A stretch of 64,000 nucleotides of DNA from Dulcicalothrix desertica PCC 7102 (GCF_003991905.1 NZ_RSCL01000002.1:339142-403141); one strand, 5' to 3'. Counted from the first letter of the stretch, positions 56,943 through 64,000 are shown. The notes: a model not told the origin generated them from the letters alone. Program-made: numbers and translations.

Positions 56943-57131
56943 ATGACTTTTATATTCCAAATTGCATTGATCGCTCTAGTAGCTCTATCCTTCGTTATGG
57001 TCATCGGTGTTCCGGTAGCATATGCTACACCCCAAAACTGGGTAGAATCGAAAAAGCTTCTTTGGGTTGGTTCAGGAGCATGGTTTATTTTAGTAATTGT
57101 AGTGGGAGTCCTAAACTTTTTCGTAGTGTAA
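56943..57131 (+). CDS. psbZ: Photosystem II protein PsbZ (Ycf9)
   Basis: The 62-residue protein has two transmembrane helices (about 4-25 and 38-60) with the PsbZ pattern [20 protein letters not shown], then [17 protein letters not shown] and the end LNFFVV. It sits in the photosystem II core next to CP43 and stabilises interactions in the complex. The start ATG 56943 is preceded by GGGAGAA at 56930-56936. A TTG 15 bases upstream is open but unlikely. It is followed by a hairpin, a 97-base inverted repeat, and then ribH. Confidence 0.95.
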   Translation: MTFIFQIALIALVALSFVMVIGVPVAYATPQNWVESKKLLWVGSGAWFILVIVVGVLNFFVV

Positions 57132-57158
57132 GCTACCAAGTGAAGATAAGCTACAACT

Positions 57159-57179
57159 CACTACACGTATAATGTAGTG
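57159..57179 (+). terminator. psbZ 3' hairpin
   Basis: CACTACA (57159-57165) and TGTAGTG (57173-57179) form a perfect 7-bp stem 28 bases after the psbZ stop codon. It has no T run, so it may be a stabiliser or a partial terminator. Confidence 0.5.
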
Positions 57180-57183
57180 ATAG

Positions 57184-57280
57184 GCAGAGGAGCAAGCGTT
57201 GTAAAGGTAGAAATTGGTTGGCGAAGGGATTATATCCTAAAACCTGTCAATGCATGACTTTACTACGTTAGCTTCTCTGC
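57184..57280. repeat. 97-bp element with imperfect 23-bp inverted arms
   Basis: GCAGAGGAGCAAGCGTTGTA at the left end (57184-57206) is complementary, with about 5 mismatches, to the right arm (57258-57280, ending GCTTCTCTGC). An overlapping pair, CAAGCGT near 57193 and ACGCTTG near 57299, is an alternative. It could be a small RNA hairpin or a short mobile element. No family is recognised. Confidence 0.45.
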
Positions 57281-57368
57281 TATTTTATGGAAATGTGACG
57301 CTTGCAGGCGCCGCAATTTGATTTATTTAGATAAAAAAATTGGTAACACGATTTACGCATAAAATCCT

Positions 57369-57433
57369 AGAAACCCGGTTTCTTCGTTGAAATCTTTGAT
57401 AAAACGACGATTTGGCCTAGAAACCGGGTTTCT
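57369..57433. repeat. Paired AGAAACC(G/C)GGTTTCT palindromes
   Basis: AGAAACCCGGTTTCT at 57369-57383 and AGAAACCGGGTTTCT at 57419-57433 have the same spacing and orientation as the pair at 7171. They are followed by GAACGTAAGTCTTGCAT, a word also resembling the 37.85-kb hairpin. They lie within the ribH leader region. Confidence 0.8.
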
Positions 57434-57516
57434 GAACGTAAGTCTTGCATCAAAAAGTCCGGTTTTTGCGTTAGTTCTAGAAATAAGTATTGAATCGTAT
57501 AGTAAATGAGGCAGTC

Positions 57517-58083
57517 ATGACAGTTTTTGAGGGAACTTTTACTCAGACCGAGACATTGCGCTTTGCATTGGTGATTGGTCGCTTCAATGATTTGGTTACG
57601 ACCAAGTTACTCGAAGGATGTCAAGATTGCTTGAAGCGTCACGGTATTGATGTTGATCCTCACGGTTCCCAGGTTGATTATGTTTGGGTACCAGGTAGTT
57701 TTGAGGTTCCGGTGGTAGCTCGACAAATGGCACTGTCGCATCGTTACGACGCGGTAATATGTTTAGGCGCCGTAATTCGTGGTCAAACACCTCACTTTGA
57801 TCTTGTATCATCAGAAGTTGCGAAAGGGATAGCTGCCGCGAGTTTTCAAACGGGTGTACCTGTAATATTTGGTGTTCTCACAACCGATACAATGCAGCAA
57901 GCATTAGAAAGAGCAGGAATTAAAAGTAACTTAGGTTGGGAATACGCAATGAGCGCGCTAGAAATGGGCAGCTTAATGCGTCAAATCCGCGCAGGTCTAC
58001 CTCAATCGAACAACAATTCCCCCTCGTTACCTGGTCGAATCAGCACAACCATTGGTGAATTGTCTCCATCCAGCAACGAATAA
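57517..58083 (+). CDS. ribH: 6,7-dimethyl-8-ribityllumazine synthase
   Basis: This enzyme joins the ribityl-uracil amine and a four-carbon phosphate to make lumazine, the last precursor of riboflavin. The 188 residues include [49 protein letters not shown] (with the catalytic His in this block) and [17 protein letters not shown]. The fold forms pentamers or 60-mers. The C-terminal 25 residues (Asn/Ser/Pro-rich) exceed the normal length and should be disordered. GAGG at 57508-57511, close to ATG 57517, supports this start; an upstream TTG at 57490 is unlikely. Confidence 0.95.
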   Translation: MTVFEGTFTQTETLRFALVIGRFNDLVTTKLLEGCQDCLKRHGIDVDPHGSQVDYVWVPGSFEVPVVARQMALSHRYDAVICLGAVIRGQTPHFDLVSSEVAKGIAAASFQTGVPVIFGVLTTDTMQQALERAGIKSNLGWEYAMSALEMGSLMRQIRAGLPQSNNNSPSLPGRISTTIGELSPSSNE

Positions 58084-58110
58084 ACTCACTCAATTTGTCT
58101 ATCTAAGAGT

Positions 58111-58134
58111 GGAATGGGCATCCTTGCCCGTTCC
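58111..58134. repeat. GGGCATCCTTGCCCG-family hairpin
   Basis: GGAATGGGCA and TGCCCGTTCC pair around TCCT, 27 bases after the ribH stop codon. It is related to the inverted repeat at 34455-34501 and may act as the ribH terminator. Confidence 0.6.
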
Positions 58135-58222
58135 AAATCTAAACCCAGTTTCAAAAAATCTTTTTCAAAACTATTGACAGACTATAAGCAATCAGGCATA
58201 CTAAATATTGTTGAAGTTTTTC

Positions 58223-58294
58223 GCGGGTATAGCTCAGTGGTAGAGCGCAACCTTGCCAAGGTTGATGTCGCGCGTTCGAATCGCGTTACCCGCT
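58223..58294 (+). tRNA. trnG-GCC: tRNA-Gly (anticodon GCC)
   Basis: The 72-base gene has acceptor stem GCGGGTA (58223-58229) pairing with TACCCGC (58287-58293), with a U discriminator. The D-arm reads AGCTCAGTGGTAGAGC, the anticodon loop CTTGCCAAG, and the T loop GTTCGAATC. It decodes GGC and GGU glycine codons. No CCA is encoded. A TCATTCTGAGCG repeat and the duplicated cassette follow it, but I see no integrase or att duplication. Confidence 0.96.
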
Positions 58295-58307
58295 TTTAAA
58301 ATTTAAA

Positions 58308-58335
58308 AATGTCATTCTGAGCGTAGCGAAGAATG
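58308..58335. repeat. Single TGTCATTCTGAGCG repeat
   Basis: ATGTCATTCTGAGCGTAGCG AAGAATG near 58309 matches the words at 30462 and 53901, here as a lone copy between tRNA-Gly and the tandem-duplicated gene. Confidence 0.7.
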
Positions 58336-58409
58336 TCTTATGGCTCGTCAGGGAAAGTATAAGATTCCTTCACGCTATAATACTTCAAAAGCAAAAAGCA
58401 CATGTAATT

Positions 58410-58994
58410 ATGCAGGCTTTATTTTGGACTGTAGAAGAAGTTGCCCAAAGAGCTAAAGACTTTTATGAAAATGGAATTCGTCAAGAAGTTGAGCATGACG
58501 ATAATATTGGCAAGATGATTGTCATTGATGCTGAAACTGGCGAGTACGGAATTGACGAAAGCGGTGTGGAATCAATATTGATGTTAAAGCAGAAAAACCC
58601 AAACGCTAGATTATATATGATGCGAATAGGTTATGATGCTGCAGTCAGCTTTGGTGGTTCTTCTATGGAGCTTACGGCAGAGAGCTATAATTATTTAAAA
58701 AGTAAAGAAGCAGGTGTAATTATGCAGGCTATTTTTTGGACTGAAGAAGAAGTCGCCCAGAGAGCTAAAGACTTTTACGAAAATGGAATACGTCAAAAGG
58801 TTGAGCATGGCGACAATATTGGCAAGATGATTGTGATTGATGCTGAGACTAGCGAGTATGGAATTGACGAAATTGGCATAGAACCAGGAAAAAGGTTAAA
58901 GCAGAAAAATCCAAACGCTAGATTATTTATGATGCGAATAGGTTATAATGCAGCATTTGGCTTTGGTGGTGCTATGGAGCGTATAGCTGAATGA
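58410..58994 (+). CDS. Internally duplicated protein paired with an aspartic protease
   Basis: The 194-residue product consists of two near-copies of one ~90-residue unit, at residues 1-92 and 105-194. Each unit has (L/I)FWT-x-EEVAQRAKDFYENGI, then DNIGKMIVIDAET and QKNPNARL followed by MMRIGY and FGG. The DNA period is 312 bases exactly (ATG at 58410 and 58722), and even the upstream word GTAATTATGCAGGC is copied. In cyanobacteria a single unit of this type commonly sits directly before a retropepsin-like gene. It may be the inhibitor or partner of that enzyme (inference). Its stop overlaps the next start in ATGA. Confidence 0.8.
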   Translation: MQALFWTVEEVAQRAKDFYENGIRQEVEHDDNIGKMIVIDAETGEYGIDESGVESILMLKQKNPNARLYMMRIGYDAAVSFGGSSMELTAESYNYLKSKEAGVIMQAIFWTEEEVAQRAKDFYENGIRQKVEHGDNIGKMIVIDAETSEYGIDEIGIEPGKRLKQKNPNARLFMMRIGYNAAFGFGGAMERIAE

Positions 58995-59374
58995 TTAACG
59001 GACGATTAATTGGTGGTAAGGCGACAGTTCCAGTAATTTTTCGTTTACCTGGGCAACCAGATTTTTCAGTGGATTTTGTGATTGATACTGGATTTAACGG
59101 CTATTTGACCTTACCGCCACAAGCAGTTAGCGCAATGAATCTTCCTTTACATAGCAGTATGCCTGCAATATTAGCTGATGGTAGCCAGGTTTTATCGTCT
59201 ATACATTTGGCAACTGTTGTTTGGGATAATGTAGAAAAAGAAATCTTCGTTTTAGCTTCTGGTTATAAGCCTTTGCTGGGAACTGCAATGATGAAAGGAT
59301 ATCATCTAGAAATAGATTTTGAGGAGAATGGTTTGGTTTCGTTAGAAAAAATACCACCATCTCCGGCGCCATAA
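58991..59374 (+). CDS. Clan AA retropepsin-like aspartic protease
   Basis: This 127-residue protein has the retropepsin signature: VDFVIDTGFNGYLTLP near residues 28-43, where DTG is the catalytic triad, and a second-half hydrophobic block with LLGTAMMKGYHLEID. It should be active as a homodimer, as in viral proteases. Its ATG overlaps the stop of the upstream gene in ATGA, a translational-coupling arrangement seen in toxin-antitoxin-like and other two-gene cassettes. Its substrate is unknown. Confidence 0.82.
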   Translation: MINGRLIGGKATVPVIFRLPGQPDFSVDFVIDTGFNGYLTLPPQAVSAMNLPLHSSMPAILADGSQVLSSIHLATVVWDNVEKEIFVLASGYKPLLGTAMMKGYHLEIDFEENGLVSLEKIPPSPAP

Positions 59375-59415
59375 AGCAGCAAAAGCTATTGGGCAAGCAA
59401 ATAGTATCTTACAAA

Positions 59416-59660
59416 GATGCTACCCTACGGGAAAACTGCGCCCTTCGTACCTCAGCATGACGGAAAGAAGATGCTTCGTACCTCAGCATGACAGAAGAAA
59501 GAAGATGCTTCGTACCTCAGCATGACGGAAAGAAGATGCTTCGTACCTCAGCATGACGGAAAGAAGATGCTTCGTACCTCAGCATGACAGAAGAAAGAAG
59601 ATGCTTCGTGCCTCAGCATGACAGAAGAAAGAAGATGCTTCGTACCTCAGCATGACAGAA
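59416..59660. repeat. Seven-copy TTCGTACCTCAGCATGAC tandem array
   Basis: The words CTTCGTACCTCAGCATGACA or ...GACG are repeated seven times from 59443, with periods of 31 or 34 bases. They are preceded by GATGCTACCCTACGGGAAAA at 59416-59435, which also occurs near 30540. The array lies between the protease gene and the 3' end of the 384-residue gene. The short, variable period and the lack of distinct spacers exclude CRISPR. Confidence 0.88.
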
Positions 59661-59714
59661 GTGAAAATTTTATTTGTTTGCTGTGTAATATATGTAGTAT
59701 ATATAATATAAGTT

Positions 59715-60869
59715 TTACCGTGATGAGCGGAATAAGACTCGTCCTGGGAATTCTTGTTCGTTGATTTTGGCGTAAACTCGTAAACAAGCTAAAACTTCTC
59801 CTAAATTTCCTCCTTGTTCTAGTCGTAGGTCATCTTTAGAAAACGTACAAACATCAGCATAAAGACCTGATAGTTGACGAATACGGATGTTATGACCTTC
59901 TGATAATGCTCTTTGAACAACTTTTTTTAATAGGCGCCTTGTTTCTTGTTGCATTTTACCCCACCAAGAAAAGCGGTCGGCAGGTGGTACAAAAACCAAA
60001 GAGTGAATTGCTTCGTCTAAATCAATCCAATGACGCAAAGCTGATAATGAATCTGCACTTTCTTCAGCTTTGAGCATTCGCCAAAAAGTTTCTATTAATG
60101 CGTCTATATATTGACAACGATGTTCTGGCTTGGAGTGCAAATTCATGATATCGAAGCTAAAAATGCTGTTTAAAGCGTGATGTAAATCTGGGTCAATATC
60201 AATAAATTTTATACAAATAGATACTAAATTAGCCAAAAAATATATATCCTCTTGTAAATCGCCTTGGTAATTTTGTAAATTTAATTGAGCAATTTGTGGA
60301 TGATTTGGCGCCACATTTGAAAAGGATAATCCTTGAGTTGTAATACTTCCCTTCAATCCTGGGTAAATATTTTCGTGCTTATTAAAGGGTAATGGCAGAC
60401 AATTAGATATATCAGATTGGGCGCCAACGGAAGCTGCAATAATTAAAGCACGTTGGTGCCAAGATAGCGCTAACTCTTCTGGAACCCTAAGTAGCTTACG
60501 TTGTACCTCGTTCCATAAATCGGAGTCAGTTTGACTTTGAAGTTGAGTATTTCCTAAATATAAAGCTAACTGTTTGTCAGAGTTAAACTCGTTTTGGAGG
60601 CGCCTGAGTTTTAATTCGTTTGTTAGTATTGGAGGGGATGCGATTTGAAGAACATCTGCCAAGTTGGAGTCTATATTTATAATCTCAGTTGGTGGATGTA
60701 TAAGCGTGTTAAGTTCTTGTAAGGCGCCTTGACATAAATCTGCTGCCGGGTCATTGGGATATTTTGTCAAGGCTTGTTTTAAAGCTGCTTCTACACCGTA
60801 CAAACTAAATTGTAATAATCGAGCTAATTCAGAATTGTCTATTTTCAACAGCTTGCTAAGATTTTCCAT
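59715..60869 (-). CDS. Hypothetical protein paired with Hsp70-like gene
   Basis: I do not recognise this 384-residue soluble protein. It is mostly helical, with no signal peptide or membrane segment. Blocks that look conserved are EAALKQALTKYPNDPAADLC (residues 27-46), LSWHQRALIIAASVGAQSD and WWGKMQQETRRLLKKVVQ. It ends in a basic RSSR tail. It follows the Hsp70/actin-fold ATPase gene on the same strand with an 85-base gap, most of which is a palindromic repeat. The gene order suggests a functional pair, possibly as client, cofactor or co-chaperone (inference). Confidence 0.65.
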   Translation of the reverse strand: MENLSKLLKIDNSELARLLQFSLYGVEAALKQALTKYPNDPAADLCQGALQELNTLIHPPTEIINIDSNLADVLQIASPPILTNELKLRRLQNEFNSDKQLALYLGNTQLQSQTDSDLWNEVQRKLLRVPEELALSWHQRALIIAASVGAQSDISNCLPLPFNKHENIYPGLKGSITTQGLSFSNVAPNHPQIAQLNLQNYQGDLQEDIYFLANLVSICIKFIDIDPDLHHALNSIFSFDIMNLHSKPEHRCQYIDALIETFWRMLKAEESADSLSALRHWIDLDEAIHSLVFVPPADRFSWWGKMQQETRRLLKKVVQRALSEGHNIRIRQLSGLYADVCTFSKDDLRLEQGGNLGEVLACLRVYAKINEQEFPGRVLFRSSR

Positions 60870-60895
60870 ATTTTATTTTTCCTCTTTAATAATCA

Positions 60896-60935
60896 GTAGA
60901 GACGTGATTAATCCCTGCGGATTACACGTCTCTAC
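60896..60935. repeat. GTAGAGACG palindrome family, interrupted copy
   Basis: GTAGAGACGTGATTAATCC and GGATTACACGTCTCTAC pair around CTGC, with one small offset. It lies in the 85-base gap between the Hsp70-like and 384-residue genes. Confidence 0.75.
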
Positions 60936-60954
60936 TGTGACGGACGTGGTAATT

Positions 60955-63906
60955 TTAATGTAATCCGCAAAATGGGTCACGTTCTTTATCGACTTCGTTT
61001 TTTTGTAATTCTAATGGCGCCTGAAAAACGCATCCTTCTTGCTTGAGACATTCTTCACTATTAGATTTCCAATAAGGAACTTCTCCTGTGTGGATTCGTA
61101 AAATACCTTTTTCATCAAGGGTGACGCGATATTGACAAGGATAGTCTGTTGTGACTTGCGGTTTTTTTAATTCGCCAACTCTAATCCATTTTTTGGCGCC
61201 AGTTTCGCTATCTTCGTGATAAATATAAAAGCTGTGTTTTTCACTTCGTGGAAAAGAGGGTAAGGGGTCACTAATTAAACCAGTTCCTTGTTGGGGTACG
61301 TTACCTGTTTCGTAACGAAATAATTCTAGAGCTTTGCTATTTTGAGTAGTCGCTTGAAATACTAAGTAATAACCATTTGCTAAGTCTACGCTTGCTGACT
61401 CTAGTACATTAACTGCAATATCGCCATTATTTAATTCTTGGTCTGGGCGCCCGACAGCAATAGTCCATTTTAGTTTACCATCAGTAAATAACGTTGGGGT
61501 TTCTCGTATACCCGATGCATGAATAGCTGCACCAACATCAATGCTTTCTATGTGAGATGGAATTAAGCGTTGTGCTTTGCCGCGAACTAATAAAAGGTTA
61601 AGCTGAAGATTCTGGTCTATTTCAAACTGGACTTTAATTTGTTCGAGAAACTCGTGTTCGCTTATCTCTAGTTTTTGCCGCAGCTTGTTACCATCGTAGC
61701 TTCCCCAAAGTCGAAACTCACCGTTTTCAAAATCTTGTCGGTGAATAATATTACTTAATTGTATACCTTGCCACTCAGTGCGAACTTTGGCGACTGTATC
61801 TGTTGCAGAAAGTTGATATAATTCTTGTCCAGCAGTAAATATGGGTAGACTTTGTTCGGTTTGATTTAAGCGTTTGAAGTTACAGGGCAAATAGTAAAAT
61901 AAGTTCTTAACGTCAATTTCTACCTGGTAGCCACCTTTACTCAGTATTTCTCTAGACTCTTCTGGGTTAAATCTGAGTCTTTGTAGCTTTTCTGCGTAAC
62001 AAGCTCCAGCAGAAGTAGCAAGCTTGGTAAATTCTAAATCAAAGGTAATCCTTTCTGGATTCCAGACAAAGTAATCGGACTTACTAAATTCTTGGTAGAT
62101 TTCTCGGTGGACGATGTTAAGGTTACAAGTTTTGCCAGACAAAATTAGCCAGTCAACTTTTCCTGTTAGGGTATTATTTTGTGTTCCCAATCGACTTTCG
62201 ATTAATCCTTTAGCGATACCAATAGCTTCTTTAACAGCTACAATTGCGGCTCGTTCAAATTGGGCGCCATCCAAGGTAACGTATAAGTTACTAGGATTTT
62301 GAACTTGTAATTTAATGCCACTTACAGCTAGTAGTGAGGAAATTTGCGGTTCATCTAAAGTAAAGGTCAAAATAGAAGTGTCTGTTAATGGCTTTTGTCC
62401 TAATTTGAGTTTCGCTCTTTCTGCCTGCTCCCAAAGTAGATAAAAACTTTGCAAGCGTTGGGGAGATTGTAACCAATTAGTGGGTATAATTTTCTCTGCG
62501 GTATCAAGAGCATCTTTATACGCAGGACTGCTTTCAGGGTTTTCTTTGTCTAAACATTTTAACAAAGAGCCACTTTTAAATTGACCTTGTTCTAAAAAGC
62601 GTTCATCTAACGTATTTAGTACATCTTCTAACTGTTCACTTACTAAATTACCTGTTACTAATTCCGTTAACAAACGGTCAGCAAGTGCAACCTTAAGGAG
62701 TCGGAACACTCGCAGCGTAATGTACTCACCACCTAATTGTAAATGACCAGAAGACCCTAAAAGTTTCGGGGTAAGTTTATAGTAACGTCCTCCCAGTCCT
62801 CGTTCTTCTTTGTGATCAGATGCTGGGGTTTTATCTTCTAAAGTGAGTTCAATCAACGCTAGGTCTGTTGTACCACCACCAATATCTAAAATTAGGACGT
62901 TTTGCGACCATTTATTACCGTTATAACGACAGCGAGTTTTAAATGACTCAATACCAATAGATAAGTTACCACCAAATTCTCGCCACAAAAAGAATATTGC
63001 TACAGAAACAGCTTCATCGTAAGCAATTTGCACATCGTCAATACCTAATTGTTGCACCAGTTCTTTAACTTCTTTGCGGACAATGGGTGGCGCCACGGTA
63101 GGATAAGTAACAACTGCGGTGCGAAATTCGCCATCAGAGAACTTACGTCTTCCTCGGTTACGGTCTTTTTCCGTCAACTCTTTCAAATGTGCCCAAGCGA
63201 CTTGCATCATTTGCTGGGCAGTTATAGTTTGCTCTGTTCCATTTAAAATTACCTTAAAATTACGCTCTTGCCCAAAGTAGCGTTTGGGTGAGTGATGAAA
63301 CCTGCTAATAATTTCTGCTCCAGAGCTAGCTGTTCCTTGGGCAATAGCTTTGTTTCTATTTTGTTTTGCCTCCTCTCCCATAATTACTTTTGCAGGAGAC
63401 AAACCAACAATTTCTAATTCGCTAGAAATTTCTGTTGCACGTCTATCAAAGTCGAGAATAACCGGGATAAGATTTTGTGACTCTAAAGTGGGTACGCGGA
63501 AAACTTCATGGTAAATTTCATAAAGTTTTTTACTCACAGCACGGCGAAACTTTTCGCTAATACCCAAACAAAGTTCAATTTGCTTAATAGCTTCTAAAAA
63601 TCGCTCGCTTTTACTACTGCTAATTACAGAACTTAATTGACTTGGCTCCACTTCTAAATTTTTACTAATTTCAGTAATAAATTTTTGCCATTCCAGAACA
63701 TTTACATCTGGCAAAGCAACAGTAGCTTCTGAACTAAGCCATTCTGACAAACGTTTACGTAACCGAACTTCTTGTTCTTGAGGTAAAATATCTGAAATAG
63801 GCACTTCGCGCGGGTCAAAGAGTGTTACGGTAGAATTAGAAGTACCAAAATCAATAGCTAACCATCCAGGAAATCTTTGGTCATTACCATTATCTCGGTC
63901 AGACAT
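60955..63906 (-). CDS. Hsp70/actin-fold ATPase, possibly SrfB-like
   Basis: The visible product is 983 residues from an ATG at 63906. Phosphate-1 motif GWLAIDFGTSNSTVTLF is near 15-31, and phosphate-2 motif VLILDIGGGTTDLALIEL near 345, as in Hsp70/actin ATPases. The long middle and a C-terminal beta-rich region (about 640-983) are unlike DnaK, and no EEVD-like tail exists. It may belong to the SrfB-like family of large Hsp70 relatives (moderate confidence). The frame stays open upstream of the ATG to the window edge, reading ENPLKSARKYVEAYCYLWFT and LEQQPTPVTT, so the true start, or a fused upstream gene, may lie beyond 64000. Confidence 0.7.
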   Translation of the reverse strand: MSDRDNGNDQRFPGWLAIDFGTSNSTVTLFDPREVPISDILPQEQEVRLRKRLSEWLSSEATVALPDVNVLEWQKFITEISKNLEVEPSQLSSVISSSKSERFLEAIKQIELCLGISEKFRRAVSKKLYEIYHEVFRVPTLESQNLIPVILDFDRRATEISSELEIVGLSPAKVIMGEEAKQNRNKAIAQGTASSGAEIISRFHHSPKRYFGQERNFKVILNGTEQTITAQQMMQVAWAHLKELTEKDRNRGRRKFSDGEFRTAVVTYPTVAPPIVRKEVKELVQQLGIDDVQIAYDEAVSVAIFFLWREFGGNLSIGIESFKTRCRYNGNKWSQNVLILDIGGGTTDLALIELTLEDKTPASDHKEERGLGGRYYKLTPKLLGSSGHLQLGGEYITLRVFRLLKVALADRLLTELVTGNLVSEQLEDVLNTLDERFLEQGQFKSGSLLKCLDKENPESSPAYKDALDTAEKIIPTNWLQSPQRLQSFYLLWEQAERAKLKLGQKPLTDTSILTFTLDEPQISSLLAVSGIKLQVQNPSNLYVTLDGAQFERAAIVAVKEAIGIAKGLIESRLGTQNNTLTGKVDWLILSGKTCNLNIVHREIYQEFSKSDYFVWNPERITFDLEFTKLATSAGACYAEKLQRLRFNPEESREILSKGGYQVEIDVKNLFYYLPCNFKRLNQTEQSLPIFTAGQELYQLSATDTVAKVRTEWQGIQLSNIIHRQDFENGEFRLWGSYDGNKLRQKLEISEHEFLEQIKVQFEIDQNLQLNLLLVRGKAQRLIPSHIESIDVGAAIHASGIRETPTLFTDGKLKWTIAVGRPDQELNNGDIAVNVLESASVDLANGYYLVFQATTQNSKALELFRYETGNVPQQGTGLISDPLPSFPRSEKHSFYIYHEDSETGAKKWIRVGELKKPQVTTDYPCQYRVTLDEKGILRIHTGEVPYWKSNSEECLKQEGCVFQAPLELQKNEVDKERDPFCGLH

Positions 63907-64000
63907 AGTAGTTACAGGAGTAGGTTGCTGTTCTAAAGTAAACCATAAATAACAATAAGCTTCTACATATTTACGTGCAGATTTTAAGGGATTTTCCCCT

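Noticed and set aside
58114-58299. 61-residue open frame after ribH
   Set aside because: It runs straight through the tRNA-Gly gene and a dispersed repeat, and has no ribosome-binding site.
58410-58994. Tandem duplication as an assembly error
   Set aside because: The two copies differ at many bases and residues, so they are diverged copies, not a duplicated read segment.
58223-59374. Integration site at tRNA-Gly
   Set aside because: No duplicate of the tRNA 3' end was found downstream and no integrase gene is present, so an island boundary is not supported.
59443-59660. Tandem array resembling a CRISPR
   Set aside because: Units are directly adjacent with short, similar tails instead of unique spacers, the period changes between 31 and 34, and no cas gene is present.

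Overview
The window is chromosomal DNA from an AT-rich filamentous-type cyanobacterium, most likely of the Nostocales (inference). The support is photosynthesis genes (psaX, psbZ, ndhB, a GUN4-domain gene, a Tab2-family gene), cyanobacterial families such as DUF4079, very large cyanobacterial-type signalling kinases, and many short dispersed palindromic repeats. Genes lie on both strands in short runs. There is no rRNA operon, prophage, complete insertion sequence or CRISPR array. Two tRNA genes are present: Ser-CGA and Gly-GCC.

Layout. 0-6 kb: glyQ, a DUF4079 membrane protein, a comEC homologue, tRNA-Ser, and a capA-like/DUF4864 pair. 6-17 kb: larE, a hybrid histidine kinase, psaX, lipA, a response regulator and an 1865-residue Ser/Thr kinase-ATPase-histidine kinase. 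17-20 kb: a 152-bp MITE-like element, then an O-methyltransferase and a probable heme-oxygenase-fold diiron oxidase, which look like a small biosynthetic pair, then AT-rich non-coding DNA. 20-30 kb: ndhB, an RRM RNA-binding protein, topA, a 45-residue protein, aroQ, an ADP-ribosylglycohydrolase-like protein and a PgpH-type HD phosphohydrolase. 30-34.5 kb: a decaying stretch with a dynamin-like remnant cut by a second MITE-like element and a frameshifted TPR gene, then an AraC regulator and a ferric-reductase-like membrane protein. 34.5-46 kb: uvrA, a long intergenic region, a zinc-ribbon protein, an S9 peptidase and a 1399-residue PA14/Calx-beta/sugar dehydrogenase protein. 46-57 kb: small ORFs, GUN4, an RND efflux pump with its adaptor, Tab2 and a DHH-CBS-CCA-adding fusion. 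57-64 kb: psbZ, ribH, tRNA-Gly, a tandem-duplicated small gene overlapping a retropepsin-like protease, and an Hsp70/actin-fold ATPase with an unrecognised partner gene, running off the right edge.

Genome-scale signals. The hexamer GGCGCC occurs about 105 times by eye, in genes and spacers alike. The usual cyanobacterial palindrome HIP1 (GCGATCGC) was not seen, and GATC is nearly absent. This looks like an alternate highly iterated palindrome system. At least six families of short dispersed repeats fill the spacers. One has been absorbed in frame into the DHH-CBS-CCA gene, and two terminate or abut coding regions.

The best candidates for undescribed biology are the diiron-oxidase/methyltransferase pair, the duplicated-partner/retropepsin cassette beside tRNA-Gly, the Hsp70-like two-gene unit at the right edge, and the GGCGCC/GATC composition. 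All sequence counts and alignments were done by eye.
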